From positions 434,001 through 498,000 of the forward strand of contig NZ_SGXD01000002.1 in assembly GCF_004216915.1 (NCBI RefSeq): 64,000 bases of DNA, given 5' to 3'. Within the stretch, counting starts at the first letter, position 1, and every line of letters starts with the position of its first letter. The notes beneath the pieces were generated by a model. That model did not search any database. It was not told where the DNA came from and saw only the letters and a list, made by a program, of their open reading frames with translations. This DNA is from Motilibacter rhizosphaerae (GTDB lineage Bacteria; Actinomycetota; Actinomycetes; Motilibacterales; Motilibacteraceae). The position numbers were made by a program, and so were the translations under genes. This document shows positions 24,739 to 33,546 of this stretch, piece by piece.

Positions 24739-26669
24739 CAGACGACGCTCAGCGGCAGCAGCTTCTGCCCCGTCGGCCCGACCTGGATCTCCGTGCCCAT
24801 CTGCGGGCAGACGCCGCAGTCGAAGCAGGGGTTCCACCGGCAGTCGTCGACCTCGACTGCGCCATCAGGGTCGACGGCGTCCTGCCAGTCCTGCCAGAGC
24901 CACTCCTTGTCCAGCCCGGAGTCCAGGTGGTCCCAGGGCAGCACCTCGTGCTGGCCGCGCTCGCGGGTGGTGTACCAGTCGACCGAGACGGAGGTGCCCT
25001 CGAACACCTCCTCGGCGCAGGACATCCAGCGCTCGAACGAGAAGTGCTCGCTCCAGCCGTCGAAGCGTCCGCCCTGCTCGTAGACCCGCCGGATCACGGC
25101 GCCGACGCGGCGGTCGCCGCGCGAGAGCAGGCCCTCGACGATGCCGGGCTTGCCGTCGTGGTACCGGAAGCCGATGGCTCGCGCGTAGTCGCGGTCGCCG
25201 CGGATCGCGTCGCGCAGCTTCTGCAGCCGCGCGTCGGTCGTCTCGTGGTCGAGCTGCGCCGCCCACTGGAACGGCGTGTGCGGCTTGGGCACGAACCCGC
25301 CGATCGACACGGTGCAGCGGATGTCGCGCGACCCGCTGACCTGGCGGCCGGTCTCGATGACGCGGCGGGCGACGCGGGCGATCGCGACGACGTCCTCGTC
25401 GGTCTCGGTCGGCAGGCCGCACATGAAGTAGAGCTTCACCTGCCGCCAGCCCGCGGAGTACGCCGCGGCGACGGTCCGGATGAGGTCGTCCTCGGTGACC
25501 ATCTTGTTGATGACGCGGCGCATGCGCTCCGTGCCGCCCTCGGGCGCGAAGGTCAGCCCGGACCGGCGGCCGTTGCGGGTGAGCTCGTTGGCCAGGTCGA
25601 TGTTGAACGCGTCGACGCGCGTGCTCGGCAGCGAGAGCGAGGTGTTCGTACCCTCGTAGCGGTCGGCGAGGCCCTTGGTGATGTCCGCGATCTCGGTGTG
25701 GTCGGCGCTCGACAGCGAGAGCAGCCCGACCTCCTGGAAGCCGGTCGCCTTGAGGCCCGCCTCGACCATCTCGCCGATCGTGGTGATGCTGCGCTCGCGC
25801 ACGGGCCGCGTGATCATGCCGGCCTGGCAGAAGCGGCACCCGCGGGTGCAGCCGCGGAAGACCTCGACCGACATGCGCTCGTGGACGGTCTCCGCGAGCG
25901 GCACCAGCGGCTGCTTCGGGTACGGCCACTCGTCGAGGTCCATGACGGTGTTCTTGCCGACGCGCCACGGGACGTCGGAGCGCGTCGGCACGACGCGCTG
26001 GACGGCGCCGTCCAGCAGGTAGTCGACCTGGTAGAAGCGCGGGACGTAGAGGTTGCCGGTGCGGGCGAGCCGGAGCAGCAGCTCCTCGCGCCCGCCGGGC
26101 CGGCCCTCGGCCTTCCAGCCGCGCACGATCGCGGAGATCGCGAGCACGGCCTCCTCGCCGTCGCCCAGCACGGCCGCGTCGATGAACTCCGCGATGGGCT
26201 CGGGGTTGAAGGCCGCGTGCCCGCCGGCGACGACGACCGGGTGCGACTCGTCGCGGTCCGCCGCGGCGAGCGGGACGCCGGCGAGGTCGAGCGCCGCGAG
26301 CAGGTTGGTGTAGCCCAGCTCGGTCGCGAACGACACGCCGAAGACGTCGAAGGCCCCGACGGGACGGTGCGCGTCGACGGTGAACTGCGGGACGCGGTGC
26401 TCGCGCATGAGCGCCTCGAGGTCCGGCCACACGCTGTAGGTCCGCTCGGCCAGCACGTCGGGCTGCTCGTTGAGCACCTCGTAGAGGATCTGCAGGCCCT
26501 GGTTGGGCAGGCCGACCTCGTACGCGTCGGGGTACATCAGCGCCCAGCGCACGCTCGCCGCGTCCCAGTCCTTGACCTGCGCGTTCAGCTCGCCACCGAC
26601 GTACTGGACCGGCTTCTGCACGCGCGCGAGCAGCGGCTCGAGCTGCGGGAACACCGAGGCTACGGGCAT
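24738..26669 (-). CDS. TIGR03960 family B12-binding/radical SAM protein
   Basis: 643 residues. The [4Fe-4S] motif is 'FRGCTRGCRFCQAG' (CxxxCxxC) at about residues 280-290, preceded by a B12-binding-like region ('PNQGLQILYEVLN') and followed by 'FAPEGGTERMRRVINK'. A second Cys cluster near the C-terminus, 'CRWNPCFDCGVCPQMG', may bind another cluster. Chemistry unknown; coupled to the DUF2344 gene. Confidence 0.93.
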   Translation of the reverse strand: MPVASVFPQLEPLLARVQKPVQYVGGELNAQVKDWDAASVRWALMYPDAYEVGLPNQGLQILYEVLNEQPDVLAERTYSVWPDLEALMREHRVPQFTVDAHRPVGAFDVFGVSFATELGYTNLLAALDLAGVPLAAADRDESHPVVVAGGHAAFNPEPIAEFIDAAVLGDGEEAVLAISAIVRGWKAEGRPGGREELLLRLARTGNLYVPRFYQVDYLLDGAVQRVVPTRSDVPWRVGKNTVMDLDEWPYPKQPLVPLAETVHERMSVEVFRGCTRGCRFCQAGMITRPVRERSITTIGEMVEAGLKATGFQEVGLLSLSSADHTEIADITKGLADRYEGTNTSLSLPSTRVDAFNIDLANELTRNGRRSGLTFAPEGGTERMRRVINKMVTEDDLIRTVAAAYSAGWRQVKLYFMCGLPTETDEDVVAIARVARRVIETGRQVSGSRDIRCTVSIGGFVPKPHTPFQWAAQLDHETTDARLQKLRDAIRGDRDYARAIGFRYHDGKPGIVEGLLSRGDRRVGAVIRRVYEQGGRFDGWSEHFSFERWMSCAEEVFEGTSVSVDWYTTRERGQHEVLPWDHLDSGLDKEWLWQDWQDAVDPDGAVEVDDCRWNPCFDCGVCPQMGTEIQVGPTGQKLLPLSVV

Positions 26670-26709
26670 GGGCGGGGTCTCCCCGTGCGGGATCGTGCTG
26701 AGGGCTCAG

Positions 26710-26752
26710 CGGCGGGACGGTCGACTGCCCCTAGGGTACGGCCGTCCCGCCG
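26710..26752 (-). terminator. Hairpin after the GAF gene
   Basis: 11-bp perfect stem CGGCGGGACGG/CCGTCCCGCCG with a 21-base loop, beginning 6 bases after the GAF protein stop codon. It should end the small GAF operon before the radical SAM gene. Confidence 0.65.
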
Positions 26753-26757
26753 GAGGC

Positions 26758-27270
26758 TCAGGCGTCCCGGTGCTGCTCGATGGCGGCGACGACCTCGTCG
26801 GCCATGCGGGTCAGCTCCGCGACCTCCTCGGCGGTGAAGTCGCGCGGGGTGGTCCCGATGACGCAGTAGGACCCGAGCACGTGGCCCGAGCTGGTCACCA
26901 GCGGCGCGCCGGCGTAGCTGCGGATGCCGTCGTCGGTGACGAGCGGGTTGTCGTGCTGCAGCGGGTCGACGGTCGCGTCCGGGACGACGTACGGCGCGCG
27001 GTTGCGCACGGCGTTGACGCAGAAGGACCACTCCACGGGCGTGCCGTCCGCCTCGTCGATCCAGCCCTCGACGCCCGAGGTGCCGGCGAGGTACTGGGCC
27101 TCGTCCAGGACGATCGAGACCAGGCCGATGGGCAGGTCGAAGCGCGCGGCCGCGGCGCGGGCGAAGGCGTCGAGCTGGGCGCGGACCTCGTCGGAGTAGA
27201 GGTCGTAGGAGCCGACCTCCTGGAGGCGCTCGGCGTCGGTGACGGGGTCGTTGGCGATGACGGGGTTCAT
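26758..27270 (-). CDS. GAF domain protein, paralogue of the 11.9-kb protein
   Basis: 170 residues, ATG after AGTAGGAG. It matches the 11890-12396 protein along its length: 'FDLPIGLVSIVLDEAQYLAG', 'VEWSFCVNAVRNRAPYVVPD', 'SYAGAPLVTSSGHVLGSYC'. Both keep the Cys in WSFC and the Cys after GxVLG. There is no output domain. It follows a 110-residue protein of unknown function after 11 bases and probably shares its transcript. Confidence 0.78.
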   Translation of the reverse strand: MNPVIANDPVTDAERLQEVGSYDLYSDEVRAQLDAFARAAAARFDLPIGLVSIVLDEAQYLAGTSGVEGWIDEADGTPVEWSFCVNAVRNRAPYVVPDATVDPLQHDNPLVTDDGIRSYAGAPLVTSSGHVLGSYCVIGTTPRDFTAEEVAELTRMADEVVAAIEQHRDA

Positions 27271-27281
27271 GGCGGCGGCTC

Positions 27282-27614
27282 CTACTGGCCGAGGCGGGCG
27301 AGGGTGCGGGCGCTGCGCTGGCGGATGAGCAGCGACTGGCCGGAGATCCGGGCCGCGCCGCCCTGCGCGAGCGTGGCCTCGAGCACGCGGGTGAGGGTGT
27401 CGGGGTCAGCGACCCTCGTGGAGGGGGTGATCCGCGCGGCGGCGCAGATCGCGGCCCACACCTCGTCGAAGCGGCCGGCGAGCACCCGGCGCAGGCTGAC
27501 CAGCAGGTCGTCGAGGGTGGGTTCGGTGACGCCGCGCGCAGGCGCCGTGGCTGGGGGCACGGGGAGGTCCTCCTGGGGATCGAGCCGGTCGTCCGACAGG
27601 CACTCCCCCTGCAT
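27282..27614 (-). CDS. Hypothetical protein upstream of the GAF gene
   Basis: 110 residues, not recognised. The first 35 residues are polar and Pro-rich; the rest is predicted helical ('TLDDLLVSLRRVLAGRFDEV', 'LLIRQRSARTLARLG'). No membrane segment or Cys pair apart from two isolated Cys. The ATG at 27614 is a guess: GGACGC upstream is a weak ribosome site, and the open frame extends 60 bases further. The close spacing suggests that it works with the GAF protein. Confidence 0.5.
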   Translation of the reverse strand: MQGECLSDDRLDPQEDLPVPPATAPARGVTEPTLDDLLVSLRRVLAGRFDEVWAAICAAARITPSTRVADPDTLTRVLEATLAQGGAARISGQSLLIRQRSARTLARLGQ

Positions 27615-27681
27615 CGGCGCGTCCGGGCGTCCCGCCCTGGCCCGTACGGGTGGACGCGGCGTGACCCGCGTCACCGCCCGC

Positions 27682-28362
27682 TCAGTCGCGCGGCAGCCGC
27701 CGCCAGTGGGTGGGCGGCCAGACCACGGCGACCGCGCGCCCGACGACGTCGTGCTCGGGGACGAACCCGCGGTCGGGGTCGTCGAGGTGCGAGCGCGAGT
27801 CCGCGGAGTCGCCGCGGTGGTCTCCCATCACCCAGAGGTCGCCCGGCGGCACGGTGACGGAGAACGGCGTCCCCGACGGGTCGTCCCCGGGGTAGATGTA
27901 GGACTCGGCGACGGCCTTGCCGTTGACCTTGACGGGCAGGCCGGGGCCCGCGCACTCCACGTGGTCGCCCGGCAGGCCGATGACGCGCTTGACGAAGTCG
28001 TCGTCGGAGGGCGTCGGCAGCCCGAACCACGACCCCACGGTCTGCACCGCGCCGAGCACGCCGCCGGCGCCCTCGCCCGACGTCTCGCTCTCCCAGCCCG
28101 CCGGGCCGTGGAAGACCACGACGTCGCCGCGGGAGATCGAGCCGAAGCGGTAGCCGACCTTCTCGACCGCGATGCGGTCGCCGACGCGCAGCGTCTGCTC
28201 CATCGAGCCGCTCGGGATGACGAAGGCCTCCACGAGGAAGCTGCGGACGAGCAGCGAGAGCAGCAGGGCGACCCCGACGATCACCGGCAGCTCCAGCCAG
28301 GAGCGCCACCTCGAGCTCCGCTTCACCTGCTGGGTCCCGCTCTCCTCGTGCACCTCGGTCAC
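27682..28362 (-). CDS. lepB: Signal peptidase I
   Basis: 226 residues. One N-terminal membrane helix ('LELPVIVGVALLLSLLVRSF'), then catalytic Ser in 'IPSGSMEQTL', general-base Lys in 'DDFVKRVIGLPGDHVE', and box E 'VMGDHRGDSADSR'. It cleaves Sec and Tat signal peptides outside the membrane. The GTG overlaps the stop of the preceding small membrane gene (GTGA), and GGAAGG stands 6 bases upstream. Cotranscription with a sigma factor gene is unusual for lepB, which normally sits near rplS or rnhB in actinobacteria, so this may be a second copy. Confidence 0.93.
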   Translation of the reverse strand: MTEVHEESGTQQVKRSSRWRSWLELPVIVGVALLLSLLVRSFLVEAFVIPSGSMEQTLRVGDRIAVEKVGYRFGSISRGDVVVFHGPAGWESETSGEGAGGVLGAVQTVGSWFGLPTPSDDDFVKRVIGLPGDHVECAGPGLPVKVNGKAVAESYIYPGDDPSGTPFSVTVPPGDLWVMGDHRGDSADSRSHLDDPDRGFVPEHDVVGRAVAVVWPPTHWRRLPRD

Positions 28363-28601
28363 AGGGCACCTTCCCACGCCTGTGCCGCGGACGGCGCAGG
28401 GGCTGCCGCCGCCGCGTCGCCGGGCCACGCGACGACCGCGCCGGAGCCGACGAGCAGGGCCAGGACGAGCGCCGCGGCCCGGCGCCGGCGCGTGGCGCGG
28501 GCGGCGGCGCGCACCACGGCGTACGCGGCCACCGGCTCGCCCCACGGCGCCACGGCCAGCGCGCGGCGCAGCTCGGGGACGGTGGTGCTCTGCCCGCTCA
28601 T
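28359..28601 (-). CDS. Small single-pass membrane protein between sigma factor and lepB
   Basis: 80 residues: a basic cytoplasmic half ('VVRAAARATRRRRAAA'), one membrane helix (about residues 44-60, 'LVLALLVGSGAVVAWP') and an Ala-rich outer tail. Its ATG overlaps the sigma factor stop (ATGA) and its stop overlaps the lepB start (GTGA). Position suggests a role in control of the sigma factor, but no zinc-binding anti-sigma motif is present, so this is inference only. Confidence 0.6.
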   Translation of the reverse strand: MSGQSTTVPELRRALAVAPWGEPVAAYAVVRAAARATRRRRAAALVLALLVGSGAVVAWPGDAAAAAPAPSAAQAWEGAL

Positions 28602-29137
28602 GCCAGCTCCTCCAGCACGGCGCGCGCCGGCGCGCCGCCCAGCTCGTCGAGGTACGGCGACACCCGCAGCTTGCGCAGCGCCCGCGCGCACGCGCTCTTC
28701 ACGGTGCCCGTGGCGATGCCGAGCACCTCGGCCGTCTGCTGCTCGGAGAGGTCCTCGACGTAGCGCAGCACCACCACCCGCCGCTCCCGCTCGGTCAGCC
28801 CGGCCAGCGCCTGCGCGACGGCCCGGCGGCGTACGGCGTCGTCGGCGAGGTCGGGGATCCGGCCGAGCTCGACCACGGGCCCGGGCGCCTCGCGCCGGCC
28901 GACCCGCCGCCACCAGCTGACCGAGCCGTTGGCGACGCAGCGCCGCGCGTAGTCGACGGGGTCGCCCTCCAGCCGCTCCCAGCGCAGGTAGACCGCGACC
29001 AGCGCGTTCTGCAGGAGGTCCTCGGCGCGGCCCGCGTCCCCCGTGAGGAGGTACGCGGTGGCGCGCAGGCGCGGGGACGCCGAGCGCACGAACGCCTCGA
29101 ACGCCGGGTCGGGAGGAGCGGTCACGACGAGGAGCAC
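28598..29137 (-). CDS. SigE-family (ECF-like) RNA polymerase sigma factor
   Basis: 179 residues. Region 2 'FEAFVRSASPRLRATAYLLTG' with 'AEDLLQNALVAVYLRWERL', and region 4 'LTERERRVVVLRYVEDLSEQ' followed by the helix-turn-helix 'QTAEVLGIATGTVKSACARAL'. This is the actinobacterial SigE subgroup of small sigma-70 proteins. GTG at 29137 or at 29125 may be the start; neither has a clear ribosome site. First gene of a tightly coupled operon with the small membrane protein and lepB. Confidence 0.9.
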   Translation of the reverse strand: MLLVVTAPPDPAFEAFVRSASPRLRATAYLLTGDAGRAEDLLQNALVAVYLRWERLEGDPVDYARRCVANGSVSWWRRVGRREAPGPVVELGRIPDLADDAVRRRAVAQALAGLTERERRVVVLRYVEDLSEQQTAEVLGIATGTVKSACARALRKLRVSPYLDELGGAPARAVLEELA

Positions 29138-29180
29138 GCGCGGGGGCCCGAGAAGGTTCCGCGCGGCGCTGAGCCGATCC

Positions 29181-30110
29181 TCAGGGAGCGCTGACGGGGA
29201 CGGCGTAGGCGGTCGTGTAGGGGTTGCGCATGCCGACGACGTACGCGGTGGTCCCCGGCGCCGGGTCGGAGGCGAGCAGGCTGACCGTCCACGCGCCGCA
29301 CGCGGGGTCGAGGGGAACGACGAGCCGGTGCGGCACCCGCAGGTGGTGCACGAGGCTGTCGATGACGACGGTCTGCGGGCGGCTGCTGCGCGGGGAGCAA
29401 CCCGGTCCGGGCCGCTCGGGCGCGACGAGCAGCCGCGTACGGGTCACCGCGCGGCCGGTGCGCGGGTAGTGCCAGCCCTGGGGGCAGAACTTGTCGAGCA
29501 GGTTGCGGTGGCACTCGGTGAGGTAGGTGTCCGCGGTCACCGCGTACGTCCCGGCGGCCGTCGGCGTCCACGACAGCAGCGGCACCCGGACCTCGCGGCT
29601 GCCGAGCGGCACGAAGACGTTCGCGCCGTGCCCGGTCTCGACCGCGCGCGCCGTCCAGGCTGGGGCCGCCAGCGGCGTCGCGGCGAGGGTCACGCCGCCG
29701 AGCGGGATCCCGGCACCACGGACGCCGATGTGCGTGGCGACCGTCACTCGCAGCCGGCAGGCGTAGTCCCCGGCGCGCGGGGCGACGTAGAGCATCCGCA
29801 CCCGCAGCACGGTCGGGCGCTGCCCGGCCATGCGGTTCGTCCCGTCCCACACCTGGTGCGTCGAGCGCAGACCGGCCGGACCGCAGCCGAGCCGCACGCC
29901 GACGGCGACCTGGCGCTGGTTCGGGGCGCCGAGCCGGACGGACGCGACGACCTCCGCCGCCTGCCCGGTGGCGAGCCCGGGCAGCGCGGTCGTGGACTGC
30001 AGGGTGGCGTCACCTCGGGCGGTGTCGTGGATCTGCTTGGCCGACGCGGGAGCCGCGGCGAGCAGGACGAGCAGAGCGGCAGCGGCGGCGAGCACCCTCG
30101 GGGACCTCAT
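29181..30110 (-). CDS. Secreted protein of unknown function
   Basis: 309 residues. Signal peptide 'LAAAAALLVLLAAAPASAKQ' with cleavage near residue 24. The mature part is beta-rich with three or four Cys pairs ('GCGPAG', 'DYACRLRV', 'ECHRNLLDKFCPQGW', 'ACGAWTV') likely to form disulfides. I recognise no family. It lies just downstream of rodA on the same strand (65 bases apart) and upstream of the sigma factor gene (43 bases). Confidence 0.7.
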   Translation of the reverse strand: MRSPRVLAAAAALLVLLAAAPASAKQIHDTARGDATLQSTTALPGLATGQAAEVVASVRLGAPNQRQVAVGVRLGCGPAGLRSTHQVWDGTNRMAGQRPTVLRVRMLYVAPRAGDYACRLRVTVATHIGVRGAGIPLGGVTLAATPLAAPAWTARAVETGHGANVFVPLGSREVRVPLLSWTPTAAGTYAVTADTYLTECHRNLLDKFCPQGWHYPRTGRAVTRTRLLVAPERPGPGCSPRSSRPQTVVIDSLVHHLRVPHRLVVPLDPACGAWTVSLLASDPAPGTTAYVVGMRNPYTTAYAVPVSAP

Positions 30111-30175
30111 GGCCAGGAGGAGCAGGCGGGACGGTGTCCCGGTTCAGTGGCCTTCTGGTTCAGTCGCGACTGGGA

Positions 30176-31357
30176 TCAATCCACACCGGGGTGGCGCCCC
30201 GACCTGCGCGTGTGGACGTTCTGCAGCAGCCCGACCGCCACGAGGGCGGCGAAGGTCGAGGAGCCGCCGTACGACACGAAGGGCAGCGGCACACCGGTCA
30301 CCGGCATGATCCCGAGGGTCATCCCGATGTTCTCGAACGCCTGGAAGCCGAACCAGCAGATCGTCCCCACGCCGACGAGCCGGCCGAACAGGTCGTCGGC
30401 GGCCCAGGCGATCCGCCCCGCGCGCCAGAGCACGACGAGGAGCAGTGCCACGAGCGCGAGCGCGCCGCGGAAGCCCAGCTCCTCCCCCACGGCGGTGAAG
30501 ATGAAGTCCGTCTGCTGCTCGGGCACGAACCCGCCCTGCGTCTGCGGGCCGTGGAAGAGCCCGTAGCCGTGCAGGCCCCCGCCGCCGATCGCGATCATGC
30601 CCTGGTGCACGTTGTAGGCCGAGCCGGAGAGGTCGCGGTCGGGGTGGGCGAACGACGTGAGCCGGTCGACCTGGTACGGCGACAGCAGTCCCGGCACGGT
30701 CACCGCCGCCGTGCCGAGCCCCGCGGCGGTGACCACGAGCAGCACCACCCAGCGCAGGGGCGCTCCGGACACCGCGATCATGCCGACGACCATCAGCGAG
30801 ATGACCAGCGCGGTGCCGAGGTCGGGCTGCAGCATGACGAGGCCGAGCGGCACGGCCGCACCGACGAGCGCGAGCACGACGTCCCCGTCGCCGGCGGCGG
30901 TCTCGCTGCCGCGCTTCTCCGACAGGACCATCGCGAGCCCGACGACCAGCGCGACCTTGGCGATCTCCGAGGGCTGGATCGAGAAGCCGGCCGGCAGCAG
31001 GATCCAGGAGTGCGAGCCGTTGATGGTCGCGCCGAGCGGCGAGAGCACCGCCACCAGCCCGAGGACCGCGGCGGCGTAGACCACCGGCGCCCAGAGCCGC
31101 AGGCGGCGGTAGTCGAACCACGCCGCGGCGAGGGCCAGCACGCTGCCGATGCCGACGTTGACGGCCTCCTTCTTGAGGAAGGAGCGGCCCTTCGGCGCCG
31201 AGGGGCTGCCGCCGCTGGTCACCGACCAGACCTCCAGCGCGCCGATCGCGAGCAGCCCGGCGACGGCCGCGAGCAGCACCCAGTCGACCCGCCGCAGCGC
31301 GCCGCCGCGGTCGGTCGCGCGCGACCGCGGCACGGCGTACGCGGTGGTGGCGGTCAC
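30176..31357 (-). CDS. rodA: Peptidoglycan glycosyltransferase RodA (SEDS family)
   Basis: 393 residues with about ten membrane helices. SEDS landmarks: 'INGSHSWILLPAGFSIQPSE', 'LQPDLGTALV', 'TDFIFTAVGEELGF' and 'GVPLPFVSYGGSS'. It polymerises lipid II for elongation together with PBP2. GTG start overlapping the mrdA stop. Last gene of the mreB-mreC-mreD-mrdA-rodA operon. Confidence 0.95.
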   Translation of the reverse strand: MTATTAYAVPRSRATDRGGALRRVDWVLLAAVAGLLAIGALEVWSVTSGGSPSAPKGRSFLKKEAVNVGIGSVLALAAAWFDYRRLRLWAPVVYAAAVLGLVAVLSPLGATINGSHSWILLPAGFSIQPSEIAKVALVVGLAMVLSEKRGSETAAGDGDVVLALVGAAVPLGLVMLQPDLGTALVISLMVVGMIAVSGAPLRWVVLLVVTAAGLGTAAVTVPGLLSPYQVDRLTSFAHPDRDLSGSAYNVHQGMIAIGGGGLHGYGLFHGPQTQGGFVPEQQTDFIFTAVGEELGFRGALALVALLLVVLWRAGRIAWAADDLFGRLVGVGTICWFGFQAFENIGMTLGIMPVTGVPLPFVSYGGSSTFAALVAVGLLQNVHTRRSGRHPGVD

Positions 31358-33546
31358 GCGCCCTTCTTCCCGGAGCTCTTCCGGGGGCGCACCACGGCCG
31401 TGGGCTTGCGGCCCTGCGGTGCGAGGATCCGTCCGTCGGGAGCGACGCGGGGCAGCGCCTTCGGCTGCTGCGCGCCCGGGGGCACCGCGGTCGCCGGGTC
31501 CACCGTCGTGCCCTTGACGCCGAGCAGCGCCTCGTAGATCTTCCGGACCGCAGGACCGGAGGTGCCCGACCCGGTGCCGCCCTGCGAGACCATCATCACC
31601 ACGGCGTACCTCGGGTTGCTGACGGGCCCGAACGACGCGAACCACGACGTCGACTGCTTGCCGTAGACCTCGGCCGTGCCGGTCTTCGCCGCCATCGGCA
31701 GCGCGTCGTTCGGCCAGCCGCGGAAGACCCCGGCGGCTGTCCCCTTGACGGTGACGCCGTGCAGGGCGGTGTGGAGGAAGTCGATGGTCCCCTTGGAGGC
31801 GGGGAGCTTGCCGGCCGAGACCGGCCGGAACTGCTTGATGACCCGGCCCGCGGGCGACATGACGGCCTTCGCCACGTGGGGCTCCCACATCGTGCCGCCG
31901 TTGGCGACGGCGGCGTAGACGCGCGCCATCTGCAGCGGCGTGACGAGCACGTCGCCCTGGCCGATGACGAAGTTCGCCTCGTCACCGGGGCCGTAGCGCC
32001 AGCCGTCGGTGCAGTTCTCCTTGGCCAGCTGGAGGAGGAAGCGCGCCCGGTCGCCGGAGAGCTCGGGGTAGCCCTTCTTCGCCCGCAGGCACGAGCTGGC
32101 CTTCGTCTGCTCCCAGTACGCCCGCTTCCACTCGCGCGTCGGGATGCGCCCGCCGTGCTCGCCCGGCAGGTCGATCCCGGTCTGCTCGCCGAGGCCGTAG
32201 CCCTTGGCCGCCTGGACGAACGGGTCCTTCGCGTCGCTCTTCTGGCTGTAGCCGCCGAGCCGGTCCCAGGTGTGCTGCGCGAAGGCGTACCAGTTGGTGT
32301 CGCAGGAGACCTCGATCGCGCGCTCGAAGGAGATGCGGCCGTACGCCTCGGACTCGTAGTTCTTCTTCGGCTTGCCGCCGACGGGGTAGCTCGACGGGCA
32401 GTCCACGCTGGAGCTCGTGGAGTAGCCCGCCTTCACCGCGCCGGCCGTCGAGATGGCCTTGAAGATCGAGCCGGCGGCGTAGTCGCCCTGGATCGCGCGG
32501 TTGAGCACCGGGTAGTTGGCGCCGGCGCCGGTGATGGCGGCGTACTCCTTGCTGGAGATGCCGTTCACCCAGACGTTCGGGTCGTAGCTCGGGTAGCTCG
32601 CCATCGCGACGACGCCACCGGTCTGCGTGTCGAGCACGACGACCGCGCCCGAGTCGGCCTTGTACTTCTTGAAGGCCTTGTTGGGGTCGCCGACCGTGCG
32701 CGCGTGCGTGATCGCGCCGCGCAGGGCGTCCTCCGCCGCCTTCTGCACCTTGGCGTCGATCGTCGTGACGAGGTAGTCGCCGGGGGTCGGGTCCGTCTCC
32801 GCGATCGTGCCCGTCACCCCGCCGCGGTGGTCGACGGCGAGCTGCTCGACGCCGGGGACGCCGCGCAGGTAGGAGTCGTACTCCTTCTCCAGCCCCGAGC
32901 GCCCGACGAGGTCGCCGCCCTCCAGCTGCTGGCCCGCCGCCTTGGCCTTGTCGATCTCGTCCTGCGTCACCGGGCCGAGGTAGCCGAGCAGCTGGGCCGC
33001 GTTGGCCCCGACGCCCGCGCCGGGGTAGTCCCGGACGGCCGTCTGCTCGGCCGTGACGCCGGGGAAGTCCTCCTGGCGCTCGTTGATCCGCTGCGCGATG
33101 AGCATCTGCTGCTGCTGGCTGAGCGCGCCGATGTCGGAGACCGGGATCGGCTCGTAGGGCGAGCCGTTCCAGCACACGCCCTTGACGCGGCCGGGCTCCG
33201 AGCACAGCGTCGTGCGCTGGTGCAGCTCCTGCTCGGTGGTGCCCAGGACCTTCGCGAGGCGGGTCAGGAGGGCGACGCCCCCGTGCGGCTGCTTGAGCAG
33301 CTCGGTGCGGCTCACCGAGACGACGAGGGCCGTGGTGTTCTGCGCCAGCCGGCGGCCCTGCGCGTCGAGGATGAGCCCGCGCGTGGCGGGCGTGACGATC
33401 TCGCGCACGCGGTTGCTCGTCGCGGCCTGCGCGAAGCTCGAGCCGGTGCGGACCTGGAGGTACCACAGCCGGCCGCCGAGCGTCCCGAGCAGCGAGACCA
33501 CGAGCACCATGAGGACGAGCAGCCGCACGGTCGAACGCTCGCTCAC
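31354..33546 (-). CDS. mrdA: Penicillin-binding protein 2 (elongasome transpeptidase)
   Basis: 730 residues: one N-terminal membrane helix ('LLVLMVLVVSLLGTLGG'), PBP dimerisation domain ('TRGLILDAQGRRLAQNT'), and transpeptidase domain with the active Ser in 'GSIFKAIS' (SxxK), the second motif as 'SCDTNWY' (SxD in place of SxN, common in actinobacteria), and 'KTGTAEV'. The C-terminal 60 residues are a basic, Pro-rich extension. Cross-links peptidoglycan along the cell side wall. Start and stop overlap mreD and rodA by four bases each. Confidence 0.95.
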   Translation of the reverse strand: MSERSTVRLLVLMVLVVSLLGTLGGRLWYLQVRTGSSFAQAATSNRVREIVTPATRGLILDAQGRRLAQNTTALVVSVSRTELLKQPHGGVALLTRLAKVLGTTEQELHQRTTLCSEPGRVKGVCWNGSPYEPIPVSDIGALSQQQQMLIAQRINERQEDFPGVTAEQTAVRDYPGAGVGANAAQLLGYLGPVTQDEIDKAKAAGQQLEGGDLVGRSGLEKEYDSYLRGVPGVEQLAVDHRGGVTGTIAETDPTPGDYLVTTIDAKVQKAAEDALRGAITHARTVGDPNKAFKKYKADSGAVVVLDTQTGGVVAMASYPSYDPNVWVNGISSKEYAAITGAGANYPVLNRAIQGDYAAGSIFKAISTAGAVKAGYSTSSSVDCPSSYPVGGKPKKNYESEAYGRISFERAIEVSCDTNWYAFAQHTWDRLGGYSQKSDAKDPFVQAAKGYGLGEQTGIDLPGEHGGRIPTREWKRAYWEQTKASSCLRAKKGYPELSGDRARFLLQLAKENCTDGWRYGPGDEANFVIGQGDVLVTPLQMARVYAAVANGGTMWEPHVAKAVMSPAGRVIKQFRPVSAGKLPASKGTIDFLHTALHGVTVKGTAAGVFRGWPNDALPMAAKTGTAEVYGKQSTSWFASFGPVSNPRYAVVMMVSQGGTGSGTSGPAVRKIYEALLGVKGTTVDPATAVPPGAQQPKALPRVAPDGRILAPQGRKPTAVVRPRKSSGKKGA

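Noticed and set aside
20357..25339. A 1660-codon open frame on the plus strand
   Set aside because: It runs antisense to rne and the DUF2344 gene, whose motifs are conserved. Long antisense frames are a by-product of high GC codon use; its product shows no family motif.
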